From Paucibacter sp. KCTC 42545 (GTDB lineage: Bacteria > Pseudomonadota > Gammaproteobacteria > Burkholderiales > Burkholderiaceae_C): 64,000 nt of DNA. Location: the NCBI RefSeq assembly GCF_001477625.1, contig NZ_CP013692.1, positions 3,038,001 to 3,102,000 of the forward strand, written 5' to 3'. Under the pieces are notes generated by a model, which searched no databases, was not told where the DNA came from, and saw only the letters and a program-made list of their open reading frames with translations. Position numbers and translations under genes: made by a program. Positions 1 to 8,094 of this stretch are shown here, one piece after another. Positions within the stretch are counted from its first letter, which is position 1, and each line of letters opens with the position of its first letter.

Positions 1-26
1 CCGAGCGCTGGCGCGATCTCGCCCGA

Positions 27-2669
27 TCAGAACTTGGCGCGCAAGCCGATCGAGTAGCGCGAGCCGTTCTCATACACGCCGATGGGCATGCCATCCGTCG
101 TGTTGGTGCGCACCACCTCGTTGGTGATGTTCACCGCCGAGCCATACAAGCTCAGCTTGGGCGTGATGTCCCAGCTGGCGGTGGCATCCCACTGGCCGTA
201 AGCGCTGTTCACGTCCTGGCCGCCGAAGTGCATATCGCCGTAAGACTTGGAGCGGTAGTTGTAGGACGCCCGCACGCTGAAGCCGTGGGCTTCGTAGTAG
301 CCGCTCAAATTGAACTGGTCACGCGAGTTACCCAGCACATTGAGCTTGGGCTGCCCGGCCACCGCGCCGGCCTTGGCATCGGTGTAGGTGTAGTTCATCA
401 CCGTGCCAAAGCCGCTATTGCCGAAGGGCTGTTGCCATTGCAGCTCAAAGCCCTTGATGTCGGCGCCGTTGTCGGCGTTGTAGGGGCGGGTGACGTTGAG
501 CGTCTGGCCCAGCACCTGCTCTTGCGCCGCGACGGTGTAGACAAAGGTGTCGAGCTTCTTGATGAAGGCCGTACCGGCCAGCACCGCGCCTTCGGCGTAA
601 TACCACTCGGCGCCCAACTCACCTTGATTGGAATGCACCGGCTTGAGCAAGGGATTGCCGGCCGTGGCTGCCGTCAGCACCGTGCCGTCACGCGTCATGC
701 TGGGGCTGAGCAAATTGAAGGGGTGGCGCGACATCACGCGAGACACCGCGCCGCGCAGGATCACGTCCTTTTGCAGGTCATAGATCACGTTCAGATTGGG
801 CAGCGCATCGGTGTAGCTGTTCTTGACGCTGATGGGCGCATAACCGCCAGCCACGATGGCATTACCGTCCGAAGTCTGCTCGGTCTTGACCAGGCGCACG
901 CCGAAGTCACCACGCCATTTATTGCTGGAATACTCCGCCTTCACATAGCCAGCGCTGATGCGTTCGTGGATCTTGTACTCCTCGTTCTTCAGCTCGGTAT
1001 AGACCATGTTCTTGTCGAACATGGGGATGGCTTTGCTGGCCACCAGGCCGTCGTCAAACCAGCGGTACTGAGTCAGCGCGCCGGGCGTGGCGGCCTTCTG
1101 GCTCAGCAGGGGCGAAGCACCGGTGGACAAGTCCGCCAGGGTGAAGGACTGCCAGCTGGCCGCCGTACCATCGGCGCGACCCTGGCTGCGCTGATTCTCT
1201 TGCGTGCTGTCGCGCAGCTTCAAGCCCACCTTCAAGGCATTGATGAAGGAGTCGTCAAAGAACAGCGAGAAGTCGGCCTGGCCGTAGTTCTCTTTGCTCT
1301 TCATGATGCGAACCCGGTCGCTGGTGCCACCGCCCGGCTTCAGGGTCAAGCCGGTGTAGGTGAGCGGGTCGATATTGAGGTATTTGACGCCGTACTTGTC
1401 CGGTCCCAGATCGATCTGCGTGGTGGCATTGCCTTCCATCCAGAAGTGGCGGTCATGCTTGCTGCCGCCTTCGGCTTCGGTGCTGCCGACCTGGCCGTGC
1501 AGCTTCCAATTGCTGCCTTGATAGCTGCCGTCCAGGTCCAACACCTTGGACTTCACGTAGGACTCCCGGTAGATCGGCTCAAACGACACATTGGTGTTGC
1601 CGATGGTGCCGCCCACCAAGGCCTTGCTGCCGTCCGAGGTGTTGATGAAGCTGGGGTTCTGGACGTTGATATTGCCCTTGGCATCGGCTTGGCCGCTGGC
1701 TTGCCAGAGGTAGTTCTGGTTGTTGTTATTCATCTTCATGTCTGAATTCATGTAATTCAGCACGAAGTCGGTTTCACTCGTGGGGCGGAACTGAATCGCC
1801 AGATTGCCCGTCGTGCGCTCACGATCCTGGCGGAAGATGGCCGAGCCACCGCCCCATGAGGCGTACGCATTGGTGGCCGCCGCGCCCGTGGGGTTGTTGG
1901 TCTTGTCGACCGGCACGATGTTGTACTTGCCGTCGGGGAAGTTCTCCAGGCCGTCGCGGCGCATGGTGCGCTTTTGCTCGCTGATGGAGAGCAGCACGCC
2001 CAGGGTCTTGTTCTCGTTTTGCCAGTTCAGCAGGCCGCTGAATTGCGGGTCAGTCTTGCCGGGCAGCTTGCTATAAGTGGCTTCGGCCGAGCCCTGCAGG
2101 GTCAGGCGCTCCTTGAACTCCAGCGGCTTGCGCGTCTTCACCACCACCAGGCCGCCCACGCTGCCTTCGTCCAGATCGGCCGAGGGGCTTTTGTAGATAT
2201 CGAGGCTACCCACGATTTCAGACGGAAGCACGTCGTAGTTGAAGCTGCGTGTCTGCGCTTCGTTCAGCCACCACTCGGCGGAGGCCACGGCCTGACCGTT
2301 GAGCTGCGTCATGTTCAAGTTTTTGTCCGTGCCGCGCACGAAGATGGCCTTGCCCTCGCCCCAGCCGCGGTCCACCGACACGCCGGGCATGCGCTGCAGC
2401 GAATCAGCCACGTTCTTGTCGGGGAACTTGCCCACGTCTTCCGCGCGGATGGAGTCAACGATATTGTTGGACTCGCGCTTTTCCAGCAGATTCTTCTTCA
2501 GGGTGGCGCGCACGCCCACCACTTCCACCAAGTCCAGCTTCTCGCTGGCCGCAGCGCTAGCGGCCGGAGCCACCTCATCCGCCGCCTGTGCCGCATGCAC
2601 CGCCAGCGCGGCCAGCGTCAGGGTGATGAGTTGAGGCAAGAGTTTCTTCTTGAATACAGCGTCGGACAC
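27..2669 (-). CDS. TonB-dependent outer-membrane receptor
   Basis: An 880-residue outer-membrane receptor for energised uptake of a large or scarce substrate. Residues 1-29 form a signal peptide (KKK, hydrophobic core, cleavage after AQA). A TonB-box-like stretch (EVVGVRATL) follows, then a plug domain with the DSIRAEDVGKFPDKNVADSL block, which is typical of the Xanthomonas/Caulobacter-type (TIGR01782-like) receptors. The rest is beta-barrel ending in a terminal Phe, as expected for outer-membrane assembly. The start is GTG, supported by an AAGGAG ribosome-binding site 7 bases upstream; no better ATG exists. It lies downstream of, and in the same direction as, the fumarylacetoacetase operon but behind a strong hairpin, so it is probably its own unit. 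Substrate unknown; a link to aromatic compounds is only inference from position. Confidence 0.93.
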   Translation of the reverse strand: MSDAVFKKKLLPQLITLTLAALAVHAAQAADEVAPAASAAASEKLDLVEVVGVRATLKKNLLEKRESNNIVDSIRAEDVGKFPDKNVADSLQRMPGVSVDRGWGEGKAIFVRGTDKNLNMTQLNGQAVASAEWWLNEAQTRSFNYDVLPSEIVGSLDIYKSPSADLDEGSVGGLVVVKTRKPLEFKERLTLQGSAEATYSKLPGKTDPQFSGLLNWQNENKTLGVLLSISEQKRTMRRDGLENFPDGKYNIVPVDKTNNPTGAAATNAYASWGGGSAIFRQDRERTTGNLAIQFRPTSETDFVLNYMNSDMKMNNNNQNYLWQASGQADAKGNINVQNPSFINTSDGSKALVGGTIGNTNVSFEPIYRESYVKSKVLDLDGSYQGSNWKLHGQVGSTEAEGGSKHDRHFWMEGNATTQIDLGPDKYGVKYLNIDPLTYTGLTLKPGGGTSDRVRIMKSKENYGQADFSLFFDDSFINALKVGLKLRDSTQENQRSQGRADGTAASWQSFTLADLSTGASPLLSQKAATPGALTQYRWFDDGLVASKAIPMFDKNMVYTELKNEEYKIHERISAGYVKAEYSSNKWRGDFGVRLVKTEQTSDGNAIVAGGYAPISVKNSYTDALPNLNVIYDLQKDVILRGAVSRVMSRHPFNLLSPSMTRDGTVLTAATAGNPLLKPVHSNQGELGAEWYYAEGAVLAGTAFIKKLDTFVYTVAAQEQVLGQTLNVTRPYNADNGADIKGFELQWQQPFGNSGFGTVMNYTYTDAKAGAVAGQPKLNVLGNSRDQFNLSGYYEAHGFSVRASYNYRSKSYGDMHFGGQDVNSAYGQWDATASWDITPKLSLYGSAVNITNEVVRTNTTDGMPIGVYENGSRYSIGLRAKF

Positions 2670-2991
2670 GGGATGCTCCTTGATGATGATTTTCTTGGCG
2701 AGGATCTATTGATGACTCCCGGGCGCTCAGCATGCGATTCAGGCCATGCGGTGCATGGGGCTGAATGGGCAGTGGGCTGATCGAACCTGGCTCGTCGCTC
2801 TCCGCTAAGCGGCTGCTTTTCGGTGCCACTAATTTAGCGGCTGGGGGCCGGCTTGAATCACCACGTTGCGCTTTGATGGACTTCATTGCATGGTGCTTAC
2901 AAAGGGGTCGGCCGCAGCAGCAGGGACGCTCTGAGCCCTTCAATAAACCATGACTTTTGGCGCGGGCGGGAAAGGGTCCCACCCAAGAAAG
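2670..2991 (-). promoter_or_regulatory. Leader and promoter region of the TonB receptor gene
   Basis: About 320 bases without a convincing gene, between the terminator of the fumarylacetoacetase operon and the receptor start. The AAGGAG site for the receptor lies at about 2677-2682. I see short ORFs only, with no family resemblance, and could not define a convincing -35/-10 pair. Confidence 0.5.
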
Positions 2992-3032
2992 CGGGCTTTG
3001 GCGCGAACGTCTCCCGACGGCGCCAAAGCCCG
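2992..3032 (-). terminator. Terminator after fumarylacetoacetase
   Basis: A perfect 13-bp stem (2992-3004 with 3020-3032, arms CGGGCTTTGGCGC and its complement) with a 15-base loop, just beyond the stop of the fumarylacetoacetase gene. Read leftwards it is followed by a moderately T-rich stretch (GCTTTCTT). Confidence 0.8.
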
Positions 3033-3053
3033 GTGTATCAATCAATCAAAAAA

Positions 3054-4376
3054 TCAAGCCAGCGCAGGTGCCGCGGTGATGGTGGCGCTGCAGTCGCCAA
3101 AGCCGATGCGGCGGGCACCCTCGCGCTGGGCATAGCCGCGCAGGATGACCGTGTCGCCGTCTGCCAGGAACTTGCGAGTCTCGCCATTAGGCAGGGTCAG
3201 GTCTTGCTTGCCCCCGAGGGACAACTCCAACATCGAGCCGCCCTCCCCCGCCTGCGGGCCAGACTGAGTACCCGTACCCATCAAATCACCCGGCTGCAAA
3301 TTGCAGCCATTGCTGGCGTGATGGGTGAGCATTTGCGCCAGCGTCCAGTAGGCATGCTTGAAGTTGGAGCGCATCAGGCGCGTGGCCGGCAGGCCTTGCG
3401 CGCGCATTTGCGCGGTCTGCAGCCAGACTTCCAGCTCGATGTCGTAGCCGCCCTCGGCGCGGTTCTTAGCCGAGTCGATGTAAGGCAGAGGCTGCGGGTC
3501 TTCGGGCGGGTGGGCGAAGGCGGTGCGGAAGGGTTCCAGCGCATCCATGCTGACGATCCAGGGCGACAGCGTGGTGGCGAAATTCTTGGCCAGGAAGGGG
3601 CCCAGGGGCTGGTATTCCCAACCCTGCACATCACGGGCCGACCAGTCGTTGAGCAAGGTCACACCGAAGAGGTGCTCGTCGGCATCCTGCATGGCAATCG
3701 GCTCGCCCAGCGCATTGCCGGCGGCCACGAACACACCCAGCTCCAGCTCATAGTCCAGGCGCTTGCAGGCGCTGAAGGTCGGCACGTCCGCGTCCGGCGC
3801 CTTGAGCTGGCCCAGGGGCCGGCGCACCGTGCCGCCGCTCACGCCGATGGAGGAGCTGCGACCGTGGTAACCAATCGGCACCCATTTGTAGTTGGGCAGC
3901 AGCGGGTTGTCCGGGCGGAACAGTTTGCCCACCGTGGTGGCATGGTGGATGCCGGTGTAGAAGTCGGTGTAGTCGCCGATGCGGCAAGGCACGGCCATCT
4001 GCGCTTCGGCTTGCGCAACCAAGGCCGGGCGCAGGGCCGCTTCCTGTGGGCTGCCGGCCAGCAAAGCGTCGAACAAGGCATGGCGCAGTTGGCGGCGCAG
4101 CGCGGCGGGCTGGGCCATGAAGGCATTCAGATCACCTTGACCCAAGGGCTGCAAAAGCACTTGCACGGCGCTGGACCATTTGCCTAAAGCGCTGGCCCGG
4201 TGGAGGTCAAGAATCTGCGTGCCGATGGCGATGCCGACGCGCGCGCTTTCATTGCTGCCGGCGCGGCGGAACAGGCCGTAGGGCAGGTTCTGAATCGGGA
4301 ATTCGGTGTCGGCGCTATTGGCGCTGGCGACCCAGCTTTGGGCGTCTGGGCGGTGGGTATGGTCGATCAGGCTCAT
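3054..4376 (-). CDS. fahA: Fumarylacetoacetase
   Basis: A 440-residue fumarylacetoacetase, which hydrolyses fumarylacetoacetate to fumarate and acetoacetate, the last step of homogentisate (tyrosine/phenylalanine) breakdown. It has the N-terminal SH3-like domain (about residues 15-120, with FPIQNLPYGLF) and the FAH catalytic domain. Active-site blocks match the eukaryotic enzyme: DYTDFYTGIHHAT (metal Asp and catalytic His), ELELGVF (metal Glu pair) and NDWSARD (metal Asp). Length is normal. It is the last gene of a leftward operon with the DUF2783 gene and FAD hydroxylase upstream (82 bases from the DUF2783 stop). No homogentisate dioxygenase or maleylacetoacetate isomerase is nearby, so the actual substrate supplied by this operon is open. 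Confidence 0.95.
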   Translation of the reverse strand: MSLIDHTHRPDAQSWVASANSADTEFPIQNLPYGLFRRAGSNESARVGIAIGTQILDLHRASALGKWSSAVQVLLQPLGQGDLNAFMAQPAALRRQLRHALFDALLAGSPQEAALRPALVAQAEAQMAVPCRIGDYTDFYTGIHHATTVGKLFRPDNPLLPNYKWVPIGYHGRSSSIGVSGGTVRRPLGQLKAPDADVPTFSACKRLDYELELGVFVAAGNALGEPIAMQDADEHLFGVTLLNDWSARDVQGWEYQPLGPFLAKNFATTLSPWIVSMDALEPFRTAFAHPPEDPQPLPYIDSAKNRAEGGYDIELEVWLQTAQMRAQGLPATRLMRSNFKHAYWTLAQMLTHHASNGCNLQPGDLMGTGTQSGPQAGEGGSMLELSLGGKQDLTLPNGETRKFLADGDTVILRGYAQREGARRIGFGDCSATITAAPALA

Positions 4377-4457
4377 CGTGGTGGACTACTTTTATTGCTT
4401 CAGTCTTGTGGATTGAATTCAGCGGCTAAATGCTTATGGCAATACTTGTTGCGGCGC

Positions 4458-4670
4458 TCATTGCGGTGGATTTTCCAGGGTATTCCTGCGGGCCAGCTCC
4501 CGCGCCTCGGTCAGCACGGCGCGGTCGCCGACATGGTTGGCCAGGATCAGCACCAGCTTGGCCAAAAAGGCATCGGCTTGCGCGTCGCTGAGGTCGCGCT
4601 GAGCTTGGATCAAGGCCTCGTAAAAGCCATCGGGGTCGGGGATATTCGGGCTGCGGTTCAGATGGCTCAT
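4458..4670 (-). CDS. DUF2783 small protein
   Basis: A 70-residue acidic, helical protein (SPNIPDPDGFYEALIQAQRDLSDAQADAFLAKLVLILANHVGD). This is the DUF2783 family, found beside FAD-dependent aromatic hydroxylases in Burkholderiales; function unknown. Its ATG overlaps the TGA of the upstream hydroxylase gene by 4 bases, which implies translational coupling and perhaps a direct partnership with the hydroxylase. No catalytic motif is visible; an accessory or assembly role for the hydroxylase is inference. Confidence 0.85.
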   Translation of the reverse strand: MSHLNRSPNIPDPDGFYEALIQAQRDLSDAQADAFLAKLVLILANHVGDRAVLTEARELARRNTLENPPQ

Positions 4671-6352
4671 GCTTGAGTAGCTCCCAGGCTGCGGCGCAAT
4701 GCGGTGATGACTTTGGCGGGCGAAAACTCGCGCCAGCGTGCGACCACATATTGGTCAGGGCGGATCAGATAAACAGTGCCGGGTTGGGCGTCAAAGCGCT
4801 GAGCCAGCAAGCCGTCCGGGTCGGCAATATCGCGGCCCACGATCAGGGGCTGGGCCGTCACGCCGGCCCAAGTGACCGCAGCCGCAGGGCCCCAGCTCAG
4901 CAGGGCAAAGCCGCGGCCCAATTGACGCAAGAGCCAATCAGACTGACCCGCCACTTGCACCGGCGCGTCCAGGCAAGGGCTGCCCGGGCACACGCTAGCG
5001 GCGGCAAAGGCTTGCTCGTCCGGGGTGTTGAGCGAGGAGCTTAAGTAGGGTGTCGGCGTTGACAGGCGGCCGCTATTGACCAGCGGGCGGGCAAAGGCCT
5101 CGCTGCGCGCCAACTCCAGCACCGCATTGCGCAGGCGCAGCGAGGCGCGGCTCTTGGGCGTGATGAAGTCGGTGGAGCGGGTGCTTTGCGCCAGGTTGTC
5201 ATCGCTGGCGTAGGCGCGCTCCTCGTGATAGGTGTCCAGCAGACGCTCGGGCGCGCCTTGGTTCAACACCGCGTTCAGCTTCCAGGCCAGGTTGTCGGCA
5301 TCTTGCACGCCGGTGTTGGCACCGCGCGCGCCAAAGGGCGACACCTGATGCGCCGCATCACCGGCGAACAGCACGCGGCCATGGCGGAACTGGTCGATGC
5401 GCCGGCAGGCGAATTGATAGACCGAAACCCATTCCAGCTCAAAGGGCACGCCCTCGCCCAACATGGCGCGGATGCGGGGAATGACGTTCTCGGGCTTTTT
5501 CTCCTCAAGCGGATCGGCCTCCCAGCCGAGCTGAAAGTCGATGCGCCAAACGTCATGGCTTTGCTTGTGCAGCAGCACCGACTGGCCGGGGTGGAAAGGC
5601 GGGTCGAACCAGAACCAGCGTTCGGGTGCGGCGCCGGGCCGCGTCAGGCCCGCGCCATGGCCGTTGCTGTGTTCTGCGTCGGCGGGCAGTTCGGCCTTGG
5701 CGGCATCAGGCTTGATCACCACATCGGCGATGAGGAAACGGTCCTGGAAGAACTGGCCACTGAAGTCCGCCCCAACCATGCGGCGGGTATCGCTGCTGGC
5801 GCCGTCGCAGGCCACCAGCCATTGCGCGCCCAATGCGAACTGGCCATCGGGCGTTTCCACTTGCAGGCGCACGGCATCGGCTTCTTGGCTCAGGCTCAGC
5901 AGCTTGTGCTTCCAGCGCAGATCCACCAGCGGGTGCTTGACGCAGGCCGCCACCAGTTCTTCTTCCAGGTAGTACTGCTGCAGATTGATCATGGCCGGCA
6001 TTTGCTGCGCGGCCACGGGCAGCAGGTCGAACTGATAGGCCAACTCGTCGCGGTGGAAGACCTTGCCGTGCTGCCAACTCACGCCCTGCGCCAGCAAGGG
6101 CGTGGCCACGCCCAGGCGCTCCCACACTTCCAGCGTTCGCTTGGCGTAGCAAACGGCGCGCGAGCCGATGCTGACGCTGTTGTTGTCATCCAGCACCAGG
6201 GTGCGGATGCCGCGCATGGCGCAGTCCAGCGCCAGGCTCAGGCCCACGGGGCCGGCGCCAATGATCACCAGCGGGTGCTGCAGATACTCACCCGCCGCTT
6301 GCTCCGCGCTCTGCACATAAGGAAATTCGGGGTATTGATAGGTCTGCTGCAC
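4667..6352 (-). CDS. FAD-dependent aromatic hydroxylase (MhpA/PheA-type)
   Basis: A 561-residue flavoprotein monooxygenase of the FAD_binding_3 class (3-(3-hydroxyphenyl)propionate hydroxylase-like). The Rossmann motif GAGPVG lies at residues 32-37, and the second FAD motif GDAAHQVSPFGARGANTGVQDADNLAWKL near residues 330-360. A C-terminal thioredoxin-like segment (about 450-560, with DAQPGTVYLIRPDQYVVARW) is typical of this family. The start is GTG, with a CTGGAG ribosome-binding site 7 bases upstream. It is expected to put a hydroxyl on a phenolic ring using NAD(P)H and oxygen, making a hydroquinone or catechol for ring cleavage. The substrate cannot be read from sequence. Confidence 0.9.
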   Translation of the reverse strand: MQQTYQYPEFPYVQSAEQAAGEYLQHPLVIIGAGPVGLSLALDCAMRGIRTLVLDDNNSVSIGSRAVCYAKRTLEVWERLGVATPLLAQGVSWQHGKVFHRDELAYQFDLLPVAAQQMPAMINLQQYYLEEELVAACVKHPLVDLRWKHKLLSLSQEADAVRLQVETPDGQFALGAQWLVACDGASSDTRRMVGADFSGQFFQDRFLIADVVIKPDAAKAELPADAEHSNGHGAGLTRPGAAPERWFWFDPPFHPGQSVLLHKQSHDVWRIDFQLGWEADPLEEKKPENVIPRIRAMLGEGVPFELEWVSVYQFACRRIDQFRHGRVLFAGDAAHQVSPFGARGANTGVQDADNLAWKLNAVLNQGAPERLLDTYHEERAYASDDNLAQSTRSTDFITPKSRASLRLRNAVLELARSEAFARPLVNSGRLSTPTPYLSSSLNTPDEQAFAAASVCPGSPCLDAPVQVAGQSDWLLRQLGRGFALLSWGPAAAVTWAGVTAQPLIVGRDIADPDGLLAQRFDAQPGTVYLIRPDQYVVARWREFSPAKVITALRRSLGATQA

Positions 6353-6376
6353 GCCGGGCTCCAGCTCAGGACTGTT

Positions 6377-6913
6377 TCAGGCGGCGTGGGAGCCGTCGTG
6401 CATCCAGGCGGCATGCTTGGGTGCTTGCTTGGTGCGGGTCCATTCGTCCAGCATCTCGCGCTTGCAGGCGTCGAGCTTGGCGTACATCTCGGGCGTGCCC
6501 ACATCGGCCGCCAATTCCAGGCGGTGGCCGTTGGGATCAAAGAAGTAGATGCTCTTGAAAATCGTGTGGTCGGTGATGCCGATCACATCGATGCCGGCCG
6601 CTTGCAGGCGCGTCTTGGCCGCTTCCAACTCGGCCACGCTGTCGACCTTGAGGGCGATGTGCTGCACCCACTCCGGCGTGTTGCTGTCGCGGCCCATGGC
6701 GGGCGAATTGGGCAGCTCGAAAAAGGCCAACACATTGCCGCCGCCCGCATCCATGAAGATGTGCATATAGGGATCGGGCGCCTTGGTGGACGGCACTTTG
6801 TCTTCGGCAATGGCCAGCACAAAGTTCATGCCCAGATGCTTTTCATACCAATCGACGGTGGTCTTGGCATCAATGCAGCGGTAGGCGACGTGGTGAATGC
6901 GTTGGATCTTCAT
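6377..6913 (-). CDS. VOC-family metalloprotein (possible ring-cleavage dioxygenase)
   Basis: A 178-residue vicinal-oxygen-chelate protein with the paired beta-alpha-beta-beta-beta fold. Putative metal ligands are His7 or His8 (RIHHVAY), Glu66 (AFFELP), His85 (WVQHIAL) and a Glu in the HRLELA strand. The family includes glyoxalases, epimerases and extradiol ring-cleavage dioxygenases. It sits 24 bases upstream of the FAD hydroxylase in the same operon. Because the operon has a hydroxylase and a fumarylacetoacetase but no recognisable cupin-type ring dioxygenase, this protein is a candidate for the missing ring cleavage, or for an isomerase step. That role is inference; only the fold and ligands are visible. 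Confidence 0.85.
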   Translation of the reverse strand: MKIQRIHHVAYRCIDAKTTVDWYEKHLGMNFVLAIAEDKVPSTKAPDPYMHIFMDAGGGNVLAFFELPNSPAMGRDSNTPEWVQHIALKVDSVAELEAAKTRLQAAGIDVIGITDHTIFKSIYFFDPNGHRLELAADVGTPEMYAKLDACKREMLDEWTRTKQAPKHAAWMHDGSHAA

Positions 6914-6993
6914 GGTCTTGCAACTCTCTAAGTTCGGTGGGGTGGGCTCAGCAGCGCGGTGCTTGGCGGCTGAGCCGAGAAGCGATCAGGCGC

Positions 6994-7965
6994 TCAGCTT
7001 TCCAGGGCCTGCCACATGGCCAGGTCGCGCTCAGCCGTCCAGATGCGCGGGTCCACATGGCCGCTGGCTTCGTCAAAAGCGCGGGTCACATCAAAGGGCA
7101 TGCAGTGGGCAAAGATCACCCACTGGCCATACTTCTGCGCCAGGCGCTCGTAGGTCTCGCGGTACACGGCCTTGAGCTCCTGCCCGGCCGCCGCGCCCGC
7201 TTTCACGCTGGCATACAACTCGCTAACAAAGGCGCGCGTGCCGGCCAGGCCGGCGGCCACCTGGGCCTCGGTTTGCAGCGCCGGACCACGGCCAGGCACC
7301 AGCTTGGCGGGCTTGAGGGCGGCCAAGTTATCGAGGGTTTGCGGCCAGTCGCTGAAGTAGGCATCACCGGCATAGGGCGTGGCATCAAACTCCACCAGGT
7401 CACCCGAGAACAGCACCCGGTCCTGCGGCAGCCACACCACCGTGTCGCCCTTGGTATGGCCACGGCCGAGTTGCAGGATCTGCACCTCCAGCTTGCCCAG
7501 CCACAAAGTCATCTTGCCGGTGAAGGTCAGCGTGGGCCAAGTCAGGCCGGCCGGCACGGTTTCCACATTGGCGAAGAGGCGCGGGAAGCGGCCGATCTCG
7601 CTGGCCTTGTCTTGCTCGCCGCGCTCGACGATCAAGTCATAGGTGTCTTGGCTGGCAATGATCTGCTCGCAGCCTTCGGCTTGGTAGGCCGAGGCGCCCA
7701 GCACGCGCACCGCGTGGTAGTGACTCAGCAGCACGTACTTGATCGGCTTATCGGTCACCTCGCGGATGCGGCGGATCACGTCCTGCGCCATCGCCGGCGT
7801 GGCCTGAGTGTCGATCACCATCACCGCGTCGTCACCGATGACGATGCCGGTATTCGGGTCGCCCTCGGCGGTGTAGGCGTAAGCGTGTTCGGACAGCTTG
7901 TCGAAGCTGACTTGCTTGACTTCGAGGTCGGCTTGGGAGGCAAAGGTCTTGGTCGGCTGGGTCAT
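6994..7965 (-). CDS. MBL-fold hydrolase with altered zinc motif
   Basis: A 323-residue metallo-beta-lactamase-fold protein, first gene of the catabolic operon. The usual HxHxDH motif reads His82-Tyr-His84-Ala-Val86-Arg87, so the canonical Asp and third His of zinc site 2 are replaced. Other MBL features are intact: GRGHTKGDTVVWLP (metal His after the core strand), FSGDLV (bridging Asp) and a late VPGRG segment in place of the final GH. Expected role is hydrolysis of an ester, thioester or lactone in the pathway, or a non-enzymatic use of the fold. It starts 128 bases from the divergent IclR regulator, with an operator-like repeat between. Confidence 0.85.
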   Translation of the reverse strand: MTQPTKTFASQADLEVKQVSFDKLSEHAYAYTAEGDPNTGIVIGDDAVMVIDTQATPAMAQDVIRRIREVTDKPIKYVLLSHYHAVRVLGASAYQAEGCEQIIASQDTYDLIVERGEQDKASEIGRFPRLFANVETVPAGLTWPTLTFTGKMTLWLGKLEVQILQLGRGHTKGDTVVWLPQDRVLFSGDLVEFDATPYAGDAYFSDWPQTLDNLAALKPAKLVPGRGPALQTEAQVAAGLAGTRAFVSELYASVKAGAAAGQELKAVYRETYERLAQKYGQWVIFAHCMPFDVTRAFDEASGHVDPRIWTAERDLAMWQALES

Positions 7966-8020
7966 GGGCGTCGGCTTGTTGAGCGTGAATAGGCTTCGGC
8001 AGACCCGAAACCCAAGGCCC

Positions 8021-8044
8021 CGAATTTAAACAAAGTTAAATTCG
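8021..8044. promoter_or_regulatory. Probable IclR operator (inverted repeat)
   Basis: A perfect 9-bp inverted repeat CGAATTTAA-6-TTAAATTCG between the divergent MBL-operon and iclR-type genes. A third half-site CGAATTTA lies at 8056-8063. The A+T-rich block contrasts with the G+C-rich surroundings. The location and dyad symmetry fit control by the adjacent IclR regulator; binding itself is inference. Confidence 0.65.
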
Positions 8045-8094
8045 TTTGTCTATAGCGAATTTATCGCACAGCGAGTTCAGCGAGATCGGGTGTA

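Noticed and set aside
228..1745. Long plus-strand ORF opposite the TonB receptor
   Set aside because: Translates to low-complexity His/Gly/Val-rich sequence with no family motifs; a G+C-driven shadow of a clear receptor gene.
2886..4187. 433-residue plus-strand ORF opposite fumarylacetoacetase
   Set aside because: Runs through the terminator hairpin and antisense to a conserved enzyme.
5186..6931. 581-residue plus-strand ORF opposite the FAD hydroxylase
   Set aside because: Covers two genes in antisense; biased composition and no family resemblance.
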